Positions 23,795 through 32,292 of a DNA stretch of 35,511 bases are shown piece by piece. The translations under genes and the position numbers were made by a program. The DNA is taken from NCBI GenBank assembly GCA_029858255.1, contig JAOUFJ010000027.1, positions 1 to 35,511 of the forward strand. Direction: 5' to 3'. The DNA comes from a candidate division WOR-3 bacterium. GTDB taxonomy: Bacteria > Hydrothermota > Tepidihabitantia > SM23-42. The notes beneath the pieces were generated by a model, which saw only the letters and a program-made list of their open reading frames with translations, had not been told where the DNA came from and did no database searches. Position 1 is the first letter of the stretch. Each line of letters opens with the position of its first letter.

Positions 23795-24508
23795 ATGCCA
23801 TATAAATTTGTGAAAGATGTAACTGACCTCCGCGGTCTGAAAGATGTGTTGGGCATTGATTTCAGTCCCAAGAAAACATGCACATTTGACTGCATAAACT
23901 GCGGTTTAGGAAGAACTAATATCCTGACTGATAAAAGAGACGAGTTCCATCCTCCTAATGATGTATTCAATGAAATCAAGTCATATATAGACGAAAAGAG
24001 TGCGCCGCAGCACATTATGCTGACCGGCAGCGGAGAACCGACCCTCTATGCGGGATTCGGCAGACTTGTTGAGATGATAAAAGGCGAATTCCCTGACATT
24101 AAAACCATGGTCTTCAGCAACTTCTCTTTACTTTACAGAGAAGAAGTTCGAAAAGAAGTTGTACTATGTGATATTGTCTGGGGTAATTTCAACACGGTGA
24201 TTGATGAAGAATTTAGAAAGATATATCGCCCCCACAAGTCCGTAACCATCCAAGACGTGATGGACGGGTTAAAGCAATTCAAGGCCGAGTACGATGGTAT
24301 TTTTGAAGCGGAGACGAGATTTCTCAGTGGAATAAACGATAATGAAAAGAACGTTGACGGACTCAAGGAGTACATGACTGATATCAATCCACACAAATAT
24401 CATATATTCGACGCCAAGTATGGAGGGCAGTCGTTATCTCCGGAGTTTGTTGAAACGCTTAGGAAGAAATTTGAAGACCTTCCTTTCCCGGTTGCATACA
24501 ACGTCTAA
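23795..24508 (+). CDS. radical SAM protein (COG0731-like)
   Basis: Seen: LGIDFSPKKTCTFDCINCGLG, in which the three Cys of C-x3-C-x2-C hold the [4Fe-4S] cluster, then the SAM-binding motif MLTGSGEPTLY near residue 75, and a short 237-residue barrel. This pattern matches the group of small radical SAM enzymes related to wybutosine-type Fe-S oxidoreductases; the reaction is not known. AAAGGAG precedes the ATG by 6 nt. It is 37 bp after the secreted repeat protein gene but need not be related to it. Confidence 0.87.
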   Translation: MPYKFVKDVTDLRGLKDVLGIDFSPKKTCTFDCINCGLGRTNILTDKRDEFHPPNDVFNEIKSYIDEKSAPQHIMLTGSGEPTLYAGFGRLVEMIKGEFPDIKTMVFSNFSLLYREEVRKEVVLCDIVWGNFNTVIDEEFRKIYRPHKSVTIQDVMDGLKQFKAEYDGIFEAETRFLSGINDNEKNVDGLKEYMTDINPHKYHIFDAKYGGQSLSPEFVETLRKKFEDLPFPVAYNV

Positions 24509-24604
24509 AGCGATGATAGCATGTACTTACGTACCCATCTCTTCCCCATCCACCGGTTGGCATACAAACAAGGTTAATAAATATGGATAACATGAAGATA
24601 TATG

Positions 24605-24632
24605 TTGACTAATCATATGATGGCGTTATAGT
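24605..24632 (+). promoter_or_regulatory. leaderless-type promoter of the iron-sulfur flavoprotein gene
   Basis: TTGACT (24605-24610), 16-bp spacer, TATAGT (24627-24632), then 9 nt to the ATG at 24642, leaving room for no more than a few leader bases. No ribosome site. Confidence 0.8.
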
Positions 24633-24641
24633 TGATGTAGC

Positions 24642-25232
24642 ATGGCAAAGAAGAAGTATATATTAGGTATTGTCGGAAGCCCCCGAATAAACGGGAACAC
24701 TGATTTCCTGGTGACCTCAATACTCGATGCAGCAGCAGAGGAAGGCTGTAGAGTTGAAAAGATAAACCTTAACAAGAGCAGAATAAATCCATGCCAGGCA
24801 TGTGATCACTGTAAAACTCACGTAAGGTGCATACAGAAAGACGATATGCAGATGCTTAATAGAAAACTTCGTAAAGCAGATGGCATTGTGCTCGGAACGC
24901 CGGCGTATTTTTGGCAGGAAACCGCACAGACAAAGATTTTCATCGATCGTCTTTACGCCTTCTACGACAAGGATTTCAAACTGCGCATAAGGGGCAAAAA
25001 ACGTGGAGCCGTCGTTTTTATCTGGGGCGAATCAGGCAGATCGGCGGCGCGAACTCTTAAGCCTGTTGTCAAATATCTTGAGAAGATATTGACCAGAGTG
25101 CTGAAAGCGGATTTAGTTGGCAGAATCGTTGCTGGAGGGATTCCCGAGAGTTGCGACGCTTCGGCCAGTATAAAATTGATTCGAAATGCAGAGGCAATTG
25201 GGAAAAAAATGGCTCGTTCTCTACACAAGTAG
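24642..25232 (+). CDS. iron-sulfur flavoprotein (NADPH-dependent FMN reductase fold)
   Basis: Seen: GIVGSPRINGNTDFLV at residues 9-24, the FMN phosphate loop, and a compact cysteine cluster PCQACDHCKTHVRC (C-x2-C-x2-C-x5-C, about 50-63) that in the ISF family binds a [4Fe-4S] cluster beside FMN. PAYFWQETAQTKIFIDR follows. 196 aa is normal. ISF proteins occur in anaerobes and pass electrons in oxygen or peroxide defence. It is convergent with a flavodoxin gene 96 bp away. Confidence 0.92.
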   Translation: MAKKKYILGIVGSPRINGNTDFLVTSILDAAAEEGCRVEKINLNKSRINPCQACDHCKTHVRCIQKDDMQMLNRKLRKADGIVLGTPAYFWQETAQTKIFIDRLYAFYDKDFKLRIRGKKRGAVVFIWGESGRSAARTLKPVVKYLEKILTRVLKADLVGRIVAGGIPESCDASASIKLIRNAEAIGKKMARSLHK

Positions 25233-25328
25233 CATATGTCAGCTGCGGCATGTCTGCAAGTTAGATGGATGATTACACAGTGTTCTTCAGGTCGTGATTT
25301 TTTTGTTTAGGACACTCACCCTCAGGGT

Positions 25329-25739
25329 TTAGGATTCAAACTTTTTCATTACTCTTTTTGCGAAACTACTCGCCCGATTCAGTCGTATAACATTAATATT
25401 CCCCTGACAATTGAAAAAGCCAACAAGTTCTGCTTCCTGTGCTACCTTTTTGCATTTTGCCAACCACTTCTGAAGACCTTTTGAATCTTCACGCGTCGAA
25501 TGCGTAACGAATAGGGCGATTTTCTTGCCCTGAGCGTGTTTCTCCAGGAAATTCTTTGCAGGCTTGGCAGGTCCACCGTAATGAAGCGGGAAACCGACGA
25601 ATACTAAATCATAGCCTTCGAGACTGTCTATTTCTTTTACCTCTTTTAGGTGTTTCTTCGTTTTTATCACCTGGAAAATGGCTTGAGCAATTTTCTTCGT
25701 ATTCCCAGTTTGAGAATAATATACTACTATGACTCTCAT
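25329..25739 (-). CDS. flavodoxin-like protein, 136 aa
   Basis: Seen: MRVIVVYYSQTGNTKKIAQA, the FMN phosphate-binding loop SQTGNT, then FVGFPLHYGGPAK, a flavin-contacting loop, and FVTHSTRED. It is a short single-domain flavodoxin (typical is 140-170 aa), so it is a one-electron carrier or a domain of the flavodoxin-like FMN family. AGGT lies upstream of the ATG, with weak ribosome binding. No promoter of the common type is seen; TACAAT at 25765-25770 is only a weak candidate. Confidence 0.88.
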   Translation of the reverse strand: MRVIVVYYSQTGNTKKIAQAIFQVIKTKKHLKEVKEIDSLEGYDLVFVGFPLHYGGPAKPAKNFLEKHAQGKKIALFVTHSTREDSKGLQKWLAKCKKVAQEAELVGFFNCQGNINVIRLNRASSFAKRVMKKFES

Positions 25740-25820
25740 TGTCTACCTGCTTATCTGTTGAAGCATTGTAGAATGGTGAATCTCGCCCTTAGCAGTGCGT
25801 CACATTTCACCATGTGCTCT

Positions 25821-26423
25821 TCACTGAATAGTTACGCTTTCAAGTTCTAATGAAAGCGTAACTGTGGTATCTGCGTAGGCGTCTATCGCGTACCCCTTAA
25901 CTTCGCCAATACCGTTGGCTAGATATACAAAAATGGTATCGTCTTCACCGATGTACGCGATTTCCCAACAGTCATTATACGTGCCTGCTGGCACAGATAT
26001 GTCGATACTGCCCAATACGACGGCAGTCTCCGCTGAGTTCACGATCCATGTACGGCCATTTTCTATGGGGAATTCCAGATAAGTATCCGGTAACGTGTCG
26101 TCAAGGGTTTCATAGAGGTATACGGCAGTATCGGTTCCACGGATGTAGAATGTATCGTTACCAGAATATCCATTAAGGGTAATTGCAGTAGCAAATTCGA
26201 ATACACTCATACCTCCTGCAAGTTGTGTTGTACCGACAATACGATCCTGACTATCGCCTGTAAAGGTATATGACGTATCAGGTATGTCTACGGTCATCGT
26301 GACTTCGTAGTTCCACTCATTCCCTATACTAAGCGGGTAGTAGTTTTCTTCTTCCTCTCCCCCACAGTTGATCAGGAATATCGCAATGGAGGTCAGGAGT
26401 ATGAAGATAAATAACTTTCTCAT
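25821..26423 (-). CDS. secreted lipoprotein, beta-rich, 200 aa
   Basis: Seen: MRKLFIFILLTSIAIFLINC, a signal peptide with the lipobox LINC (Cys 20), an acidic spacer (GGEEEENYYPLS), then IGNEWNYEVTMTV and a series of beta strands rich in Thr, Val and Tyr. 'YYPLxxGNxWxY' proteins are common outer lipoproteins in FCB-type phyla with no known ligand. The start is set by GGAGGTAAG directly before the ATG at 26423; the longer frame reaches 26492 without a ribosome site. Confidence 0.8.
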   Translation of the reverse strand: MRKLFIFILLTSIAIFLINCGGEEEENYYPLSIGNEWNYEVTMTVDIPDTSYTFTGDSQDRIVGTTQLAGGMSVFEFATAITLNGYSGNDTFYIRGTDTAVYLYETLDDTLPDTYLEFPIENGRTWIVNSAETAVVLGSIDISVPAGTYNDCWEIAYIGEDDTIFVYLANGIGEVKGYAIDAYADTTVTLSLELESVTIQ

Positions 26424-26455
26424 CTTACCTCCCCACAAAGTATTTACTGATGTAA

Positions 26456-26483
26456 AGCATACCTGCGTGACAATCATTGTCAA
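26456..26483 (-). promoter_or_regulatory. promoter of the beta-rich lipoprotein gene
   Basis: Minus strand: TTGACA (26478-26483), 16-bp spacer, TATGCT (26456-26461), with a leader of about 25 nt that contains the ribosome site. Confidence 0.65.
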
Positions 26484-26539
26484 GTCGCACAAATTGCACT
26501 TGATTGTCGCTGGAATGTACTTCGCCGGTCAGCGTGTTT

Positions 26540-28408
26540 TTATTCTGTTTTTGGTTTGAACCCGGCCTGGAGTAAATGATATTTCGCTTTTTCTCGATTA
26601 CCTAGTTTCGAATACAGTCTGGCAATATTATAGTGGATGTTCGCCACAGTCTCGGGATCTGGGAGATTTTGCAGGGATCTTTCCAGGTATTCAATGGCCA
26701 ATTGCGGCTGATTGTTATACGCATAATACATTCCCGTGTAGTAATTGACCTCTGAGTCAAGAGAATCAAGGGCAACAGCGCCGGTCAGGTATATCTTCGC
26801 GCTATCCATAATTCCAGATTGAAGATGTATTATTCCAAGTTTGCACATTGCATCGATGGTAACACTGGATTCGAGAGACCGCATAAACAATTTTTTCGCG
26901 TCATCCGTCCTCTCCATCAACAAATAGGTGTTGCCGAGTGCGTTCATTGCATCAGTACTCTGGAAGTTAAGTAAGAGCGCTTTTTTGTATTCTTCAGATG
27001 CCTCGATGAAATCGCCAGCCGCGAAATAACGATTTCCCAGACTTACATGCACTCTGGTGTAATCCACAATGTGCGTGCCGTAGAGGTCTGTATTGAAGAA
27101 AATTGTCATCACTGCTATTGCACCAATTGACAGCACGATCTTCTTGATTTGTATCTTCCTGATATTGCGAATGAACCAGAATATCGTAACGGCGGAAAAT
27201 ATTAACAGAAATGGTACCAGAGGTACACGGTACCGTTCTGTTACAAAAAATAGAACGATGGAGAATCCGTAAAACAGCAAGAAAAGCAGCGTCAATCTAG
27301 TGATCTTTTTGCCAAACGAACAAATAAAGCCCCAGATTGCCAACGCCAGTATCAAACCGAAATTGAAGAACGGAATCCTGAGCAGGAAAGAATAATCTTT
27401 CAACGTCTGAATAAATTGGTTATTTGAGAGTTCAAAGGAATTGCATAGCAAGTACGTTTTTTTTACCATTAATCCTAGCCACGCGATAGGTTGTGCAAAT
27501 ACGTACTCGATACCGCGTCCGAACCAATAATTAGATACCTGCGAAGGCAGTAGTTGGTGTCCACGTGCTCGTTCGGCAATGAGTATGGCATCCCTGTAAC
27601 CGCCCCACCAGGTTGCATCGATCTCCGGTGAAGTCGCTGACCATCCGTTGGACAATGGATTATTGCCGAGAAAGAAATTTATACCACCATTCCATGCGAC
27701 CACTACAAAGTCATTACCCGCTACGATGTTGATGAGCATTACTATAAGCAGAAGCGGTAGTAAGCCAGCGAGCATCAGCCAAATAGGCTTCATGCGTTCT
27801 TTTAAAGGCAATTTCTTTAAGTGCCAGAAAATGAATACCACAAAAGCCGGTATGATTATCAGAAAATTTGGTCTCGTTACCGATGCTAACCCCCAGAATA
27901 TGCCGGCTAATATCAGATGCAGATTTATTTTGGTTTTGATCCATTTTGCAGTATAGAAGAAGGCAAGCAGGCAGAAAAAGACCTCTAAATTGGTCGTCAA
28001 AAGCATGGTATCAAAATACAAGAACATGCCATACATACATCCCAATAATGCGGCGAGGATGCCGACCTTTCGAGAAAAGAGCATGCTACCTAAGAGATAA
28101 ATGATAACGCAGGAAAGCGCACCGATGATGGTGCCGATTAGTCTCGATATATAATATCCGTGACCAAAAACAGCATAGGTCAACCCGAGGAAATAGGGAT
28201 ACGCAGGAGCACGATAGAATGGAGCTCTCCCGAAGATATTGCCTTCCGCTATTTCCTGTCCCCACTCGTCATGATATTTCTCGTCCATTATGGGATCGTT
28301 GAAAAAGGGATTATTCTTGATTGATTCCAGATGTGCTATACGTATGCTGAAGGCAATTACAAAGATACCTATACATATCAACAAAGCCCTGCTACGCAAT
28401 GGATTCAC
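26540..28408 (-). CDS. membrane glycosyltransferase (GT-C, PMT/ArnT-like) fused to TPR repeats
   Basis: Seen: about ten hydrophobic segments in residues 8-430. The first outer loop has the acidic motif DPIMDEKYHDEWG and the pattern RAPFYRAPAYPYFLG, typical of lipid-sugar-dependent dolichyl-phosphate-mannose-like transferases. From about residue 450 to the end there are about five TPR units (for example VHVSLGNRYFAAGDFIEASE). Family knowledge: such fusions glycosylate envelope proteins or lipids, with the TPR part outside the membrane. GTG at 28408 is the start, 5 nt after the TATAAT box. The lipoprotein gene 25821-26423 lies downstream with its own promoter. Confidence 0.87.
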   Translation of the reverse strand: MNPLRSRALLICIGIFVIAFSIRIAHLESIKNNPFFNDPIMDEKYHDEWGQEIAEGNIFGRAPFYRAPAYPYFLGLTYAVFGHGYYISRLIGTIIGALSCVIIYLLGSMLFSRKVGILAALLGCMYGMFLYFDTMLLTTNLEVFFCLLAFFYTAKWIKTKINLHLILAGIFWGLASVTRPNFLIIIPAFVVFIFWHLKKLPLKERMKPIWLMLAGLLPLLLIVMLINIVAGNDFVVVAWNGGINFFLGNNPLSNGWSATSPEIDATWWGGYRDAILIAERARGHQLLPSQVSNYWFGRGIEYVFAQPIAWLGLMVKKTYLLCNSFELSNNQFIQTLKDYSFLLRIPFFNFGLILALAIWGFICSFGKKITRLTLLFLLFYGFSIVLFFVTERYRVPLVPFLLIFSAVTIFWFIRNIRKIQIKKIVLSIGAIAVMTIFFNTDLYGTHIVDYTRVHVSLGNRYFAAGDFIEASEEYKKALLLNFQSTDAMNALGNTYLLMERTDDAKKLFMRSLESSVTIDAMCKLGIIHLQSGIMDSAKIYLTGAVALDSLDSEVNYYTGMYYAYNNQPQLAIEYLERSLQNLPDPETVANIHYNIARLYSKLGNREKAKYHLLQAGFKPKTE

Positions 28409-28413
28409 AAATT

Positions 28414-28442
28414 ATTATATAAGCAGTAATTGCGATTGTCAA
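28414..28442 (-). promoter_or_regulatory. leaderless-type promoter of glycosyltransferase gene
   Basis: Minus strand: TTGACA (28437-28442), 17-bp spacer, TATAAT (28414-28419), then 5 nt to the GTG start. This is the only one of the set with a 17-bp spacer. Confidence 0.78.
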
Positions 28443-28492
28443 GCGGAGCACGTGCTGATTGAAAATTCAAAGAAAATGACCACCCGTCTCAC

Positions 28493-28520
28493 TTGACTAG
28501 GATTCTTGAGCGTATATTAT
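28493..28520 (+). promoter_or_regulatory. promoter of the DUF2007/FabK-like operon, probably leaderless
   Basis: TTGACT (28493-28498), 16-bp spacer, TATTAT (28515-28520), then 8 nt to the GTG at 28529. An ATG two codons later (28535) would have a leader of about 8-14 nt with only a weak AGGTG. Confidence 0.72.
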
Positions 28521-28528
28521 TATTGTAG

Positions 28529-28756
28529 GTGCATATGACCGAGGATATTGAGTTTATAGAAATCCTACAGACCACTGACCCGACCGAGATCGAGGTCATC
28601 AAAAGCATACTCAAGAACGCGGACATCAAGTATTATTTCAAGGGACAGGCATTAGGCAGGATATTCCCGACTATGAACAAACCCGTCCGCTTAATGGTTG
28701 AAAAAGAAAGATTTGAAGAGGCAAAGGAATTGTTGAAAGGTCATGGCACAGAATAG
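28529..28756 (+). CDS. DUF2007-type small protein (putative signal transducing)
   Basis: Seen: DIEFIEILQTTDPTEIEVIKSILKNADIKYYFKGQALGR, then PVRLMVEKERFEEAKELL; this is the beta-alpha-beta arrangement with the conserved L-x-x-AGI-like turn of the DUF2007 family, which is often labelled a putative signal transducing protein. 75 aa is normal. It overlaps the FabK-like gene by 14 bp, so the two are coupled. The start is GTG at 28529 or ATG at 28535. Confidence 0.82.
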   Translation: MHMTEDIEFIEILQTTDPTEIEVIKSILKNADIKYYFKGQALGRIFPTMNKPVRLMVEKERFEEAKELLKGHGTE

Positions 28757-29780
28757 TTTCGTACTGCTCGATAAGGTCTGGCAGAAGGGCAAGGAATTTC
28801 TCGGTGTTAAAAAGCCAATAATTTCCGGTGGAATGACATGGCTCAGCGACCATAAACTGGCAAAGGCAGTCAGTGATTGCGGAGCGTTTCCGGTAATCGC
28901 AGCCGGTAACATGACTCCAGAAGAGCTGGAACATGAAATAGACGCATGTGTGAAGACCTTAAAGACCCCTTTTGCAGTCAATTTGATAACGATAGCACCC
29001 AATTACCGTGCACACTGTGACCTAATACTAAATAAGAACGTCCAATATGTCATATTTGCCGGTAGCTTCCCCCGCAAAATAGACATTCGAGAGATGAAAA
29101 AACAGGGCATAAAGACGCTGTCTTTTGCGTCTGAACGAACGATCGCCGCAAGGCAAATTGATTATGGTGTAGATGCATTGATCCTCGAGGGCAGTGAAGC
29201 CGGCGGCCACATCGGCTACGTGTCTCTGATAATCCTGCTGCAGCAGGTCCTGTTCCAATTCCGTGATTTTCCGATATTCGTGGCCGGTGGTCTTGCAGAT
29301 GGTCGTCTCATGGCTTATTTGCTGCTTATGGGCGCTTATGGCTGCCAGTTTGGCTCGTTATTCGTCTGCAGCGATGAGTGCAATGCCCATCCCAAATTCA
29401 AGGAGGCGTTCATCCGCGCGCGGGCGCGGCAAGCGATGGCAACTCCGCAGTATGATTCGCGCCTACCAGTTGTTGCGGTCAGAGCGATCAAGAACCGGGC
29501 TACGGATGAATTCGGCAAATTGCAGTACAGTCTATTGCAGCAGCTGGAAAAAGGGGAAATCACCCGGGACAAGGCTCAATATGAAGTGGAGAAGTTCTGG
29601 GTGGGTAGTCTACGCAAAGCCGTGATCGATGGAGATGTTGATTTTGGTTCTCTGATGGCCGGTCAGAGCGTTGGTTTGATAAACGAGATAAAGCCTATTC
29701 GAGAAATAATCGAAAGGCTAATGCAGGATGCAGAGGGTGAACTGCAGAGGCTCGCTACTCTATTCGATAGATTCAAGTAA
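28743..29780 (+). CDS. nitronate monooxygenase / FabK-like FMN enzyme
   Basis: A TIM-barrel flavoprotein of the 2-nitropropane dioxygenase / enoyl-ACP reductase II family. Seen: IISGGMTWLSDHKLAKAVSD at the start (FMN-binding strand), VNLITIAPN, the signature EGSEAGGHIG near residue 150, FVAGGLADGRLM (phosphate-binding glycine loop), and a C-terminal MAGQSVGLINEIKPIREII that matches FabK. Inference: either the last reduction step of fatty-acid elongation or nitronate detoxification; the end region and length (345 aa) lean to FabK-like. AAAGG lies just before the ATG, inside the DUF2007 gene. Confidence 0.87.
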   Translation: MAQNSFVLLDKVWQKGKEFLGVKKPIISGGMTWLSDHKLAKAVSDCGAFPVIAAGNMTPEELEHEIDACVKTLKTPFAVNLITIAPNYRAHCDLILNKNVQYVIFAGSFPRKIDIREMKKQGIKTLSFASERTIAARQIDYGVDALILEGSEAGGHIGYVSLIILLQQVLFQFRDFPIFVAGGLADGRLMAYLLLMGAYGCQFGSLFVCSDECNAHPKFKEAFIRARARQAMATPQYDSRLPVVAVRAIKNRATDEFGKLQYSLLQQLEKGEITRDKAQYEVEKFWVGSLRKAVIDGDVDFGSLMAGQSVGLINEIKPIREIIERLMQDAEGELQRLATLFDRFK

Positions 29781-29819
29781 GAATAGTCAAATACCACGGA
29801 ATATTTTTATACATGCTAC

Positions 29820-29847
29820 TTGCTTCTTTTGTATGAACGATTATAAT
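29820..29847 (+). promoter_or_regulatory. promoter of the beta-propeller secreted protein gene
   Basis: TTGCTT (29820-29825), 16-bp spacer, TATAAT (29842-29847), then a leader of about 10 nt with GGAGGAA before the ATG at 29864. Confidence 0.7.
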
Positions 29848-29863
29848 CGAATGGAGGAATATT

Positions 29864-31438
29864 ATGAAGAACCATAAGTTACGTAAATTACACAGAATTT
29901 ATCCATTGACGTTATGCCTTTTCATGTTAGTAAACCTGGTTGCAGCAGATGACTGGACCGTGGGTGTTGGCGGCAAACCAGCACGATACAGCCTTTCGAG
30001 CGAATACGGTCCTACCGCTCCAAACATTCTCTGGCAGGGAGGTTTATTTGCAGTTATCGCGCAGCAAACAGTGATCGAAGGTAATGTTGTTGTTATGCCG
30101 CGGATCCAGAACCTCAGTGACGTTTTGCACGGCACGCTCATAGTCGCTCACGACCTGCAGACCGGAGATACGCTCTGGACCGTTGATTTGCCGGTTGATT
30201 TTCCTTATACTGACTGGAGAAATCGGGTTTCTGCGATGCGCGATGGCAGGGTATATGCGACGCGTGCCGGCAATACCAATGCCTCATACATGTATGCCCT
30301 GGATACTACAGATGGATCGATCATCTGGCGTTCAGACAGCCTGGTTGATGAAAGCACGACTGAAGGTGTTTCTTTCGCGGAGAACGGTGATTTGATCGTC
30401 GGTAACTTCAGCAGCGTCATGCGCATAAATGCTGCTGACGGCACGACAATGTGGAAGACGACACGATACAGTCCCACATCAGGTGGCAGTCAGGCCGCAG
30501 TTAGTGGCTATTCAGTCTATGCGTGGGAGGCAAGTGGCTATGGACCGAAGATCTCGGTCTTTGACATCACTACCGGTGGTTTTCTTTACTCAAGCTACGC
30601 CATCGGCGGTGGGTTGGCACAACAGGTCTCGCCATTCGTTGGACCAAACGGCCTTGTGTATGCAACCCGAACCCAGAATAATCCGGTGACCGATTCACTC
30701 GTTGCCTTTGTTGACATTGACACCGCGCTTGAGAAGATATGGAGCGTACCCCTCGGATACGTACCATTTGCATCCTTTGGCGTAGGACCCGATGGTAGTG
30801 TTTACAGTTATTCTACAAACGGCGAGGTGATACGCATCGATCCAACCGGTGCCGTAATCGATACTTCTCAACAAATACTGCTTGACTACCCTGCGCAACC
30901 ACGAATGGCGATCGGCGCTGATGGGATAATATATGTCACAAATGGCGGTTTTGCCAATGGCGCATTGTATTCCCTTAATCCTAACCTAACCTTGCGCTGG
31001 TCTGTGCCGATCGTGAATGTCAATGTCGGCGGTCCGGCAATCGGCAACGGCGGTATCCTGATCGTATGCGGCATTGGCACAGACGTGAGAGCATACGAAG
31101 GTGGAACCGGAATTGCAGAGTATGAAGGAGGGAATCTGCAGCACGATTATCTCGAGGTCTCCCCCAATCCTTTTAGGTACTCAGTGACAATTAGATGGTC
31201 CATAGTTGCTGATGGGAGTGCAGATAGTGATCACCGCACACAGACATTGCGCGTTTACGATGCAAGCGGTCGGGCAGTAAGGGACCTTTTCGGGCAGATA
31301 TCTGTCATCGGTCATCAAATATCAGTGCAGTGGGACGGCTGTGACGATCGTGGTATGCCTCTCCCTTATGGCGTCTACTTTATCAATCTCGAAGCAGGTG
31401 CTCATAGCGCGACTCAAAAAGTGCTCTTCGTAAAATAG
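29864..31438 (+). CDS. secreted PQQ-like beta-propeller protein with C-terminal sorting domain
   Basis: Seen: signal peptide residues 1-29 (LCLFMLVNLVAA), then beta-propeller blades of PQQ/WD type with the repeated pattern ALDTTDGSIIWRSD, MRINAADGTTMWK, VDIDTALEKIWSVPL, IRIDPTGAVI and SLNPNLTLRWSVP. From about residue 427 comes a C-terminal module, VSPNPFRYSVTIRWS ... LRVYDASGRAVRDL ... WDGCDDRGMPLPYGVYFINL, that fits the FlgD-like/type IX sorting group. GGAGG stands before the ATG at 29864. The stop is directly followed by the next ATG. Probably a surface protein; enzyme activity is not expected. Confidence 0.87.
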   Translation: MKNHKLRKLHRIYPLTLCLFMLVNLVAADDWTVGVGGKPARYSLSSEYGPTAPNILWQGGLFAVIAQQTVIEGNVVVMPRIQNLSDVLHGTLIVAHDLQTGDTLWTVDLPVDFPYTDWRNRVSAMRDGRVYATRAGNTNASYMYALDTTDGSIIWRSDSLVDESTTEGVSFAENGDLIVGNFSSVMRINAADGTTMWKTTRYSPTSGGSQAAVSGYSVYAWEASGYGPKISVFDITTGGFLYSSYAIGGGLAQQVSPFVGPNGLVYATRTQNNPVTDSLVAFVDIDTALEKIWSVPLGYVPFASFGVGPDGSVYSYSTNGEVIRIDPTGAVIDTSQQILLDYPAQPRMAIGADGIIYVTNGGFANGALYSLNPNLTLRWSVPIVNVNVGGPAIGNGGILIVCGIGTDVRAYEGGTGIAEYEGGNLQHDYLEVSPNPFRYSVTIRWSIVADGSADSDHRTQTLRVYDASGRAVRDLFGQISVIGHQISVQWDGCDDRGMPLPYGVYFINLEAGAHSATQKVLFVK

Positions 31439-32038
31439 ATGAATACGTTATACAAAAGAGCCTTATTCTTAGAATATTTTACAGTAGGCTACAATTTACT
31501 TGAAGCCGTTGTATCGATACTTTTTGGCAGCATGGCCAATAGTATCGCCTTAATCGGTTTCGGTCTTGATAGTGTTGTTGAATCGCTGTCTGGCATGGTC
31601 CTTGTATGGCGCTTGCGCAAACACGACAAGATCTCGGCCGAGCAGGAGGAAAAGATAGAAAAAAGAGCGCAGATGTTCGTAGCGGCCACTTTTTTCATCC
31701 TTGCCGCTTATGTCTTGTATGAATCTTTGAATAAATTGATAAGTCAGGAGATACCAGAACCAAGTTTGCCTGGAATAATTATCGCGATCGTCTCGATAAT
31801 TGTCATGCCACTGCTGATGGTACAGAAATACCGCATCGGCAAGCAGATCAATAGCAAAGCCCTGATCGCCGACTCCAAGGAAACTCTGGCGTGCGCGTTT
31901 CTGTCTGTGGCACTGTTTATCGGTTTAGGTTCTAATTACTTCTTCGGTTTTTGGCAAGCCGATCCCATCGTGGGGCTAGTTATTGTTGTCTTTTTGGTAA
32001 AAGAAGGAATAGAAAACTGGCAGGAATCTCGAGAATAA
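31439..32038 (+). CDS. short cation-efflux family membrane protein
   Basis: Seen: six hydrophobic segments in 199 residues, with ALIGFGLDSVVESLSG in the second and ADSKETLACAFLS in the fifth; these carry Asp and Ser/Glu positions at the zinc site of the cation diffusion facilitator fold. The cytoplasmic C-terminal domain of classic CDF exporters is absent, as in TMEM163-like proteins. Its ATG follows the upstream TAG with no gap and no ribosome site, so it is probably translated by re-initiation. The metal ion is not known. Confidence 0.82.
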   Translation: MNTLYKRALFLEYFTVGYNLLEAVVSILFGSMANSIALIGFGLDSVVESLSGMVLVWRLRKHDKISAEQEEKIEKRAQMFVAATFFILAAYVLYESLNKLISQEIPEPSLPGIIIAIVSIIVMPLLMVQKYRIGKQINSKALIADSKETLACAFLSVALFIGLGSNYFFGFWQADPIVGLVIVVFLVKEGIENWQESRE

Positions 32039-32052
32039 CGTACCGCATCTGG

Positions 32053-32080
32053 TTGACACCACAGGTGAGTTAAATATACT
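32053..32080 (+). promoter_or_regulatory. promoter upstream of the SDR gene, separated from it by a repeat element
   Basis: TTGACA (32053-32058), 16-bp spacer, TATACT (32075-32080). The nearest gene starts at 32293, so the leader would be about 205 nt, most of it the palindromic element at 32099-32259. Confidence 0.7.
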
Positions 32081-32098
32081 GATAGCATCTTTGAAATT

Positions 32099-32259
32099 GT
32101 CATTGCGAGGGAGTGAAGCGACCGAAGCAATCTCTGGATTGTTTGAAATATCAGGAGATTGCCGCGTCCAGCACTTTTTTAGTTTATTTACATCGACAAC
32201 GCGCTTTTTTTTGCACACATGTCGCACCTCTGGTATGATGGTGCTGCACTCGCAATGAC
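32099..32259. repeat. CATTGCGAG-type palindromic element, full copy with an insertion
   Basis: The outer ends are GTCATTGCGAG (32099-32109) and CGCAATGAC (32251-32259). The left half runs to GCAATCTC and a central GGATTGTTTGAAATATC; the right half GGAGATTGCCGCGTC is cut after 32168. The segment 32169-32246 (78 bp, ends CAGCAC and GTGCTG) is extra relative to the copy at 34738-34772. Confidence 0.75.
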
Positions 32260-32292
32260 CGATTAGAGAATTTGTGGAACCATAGGACAAAC

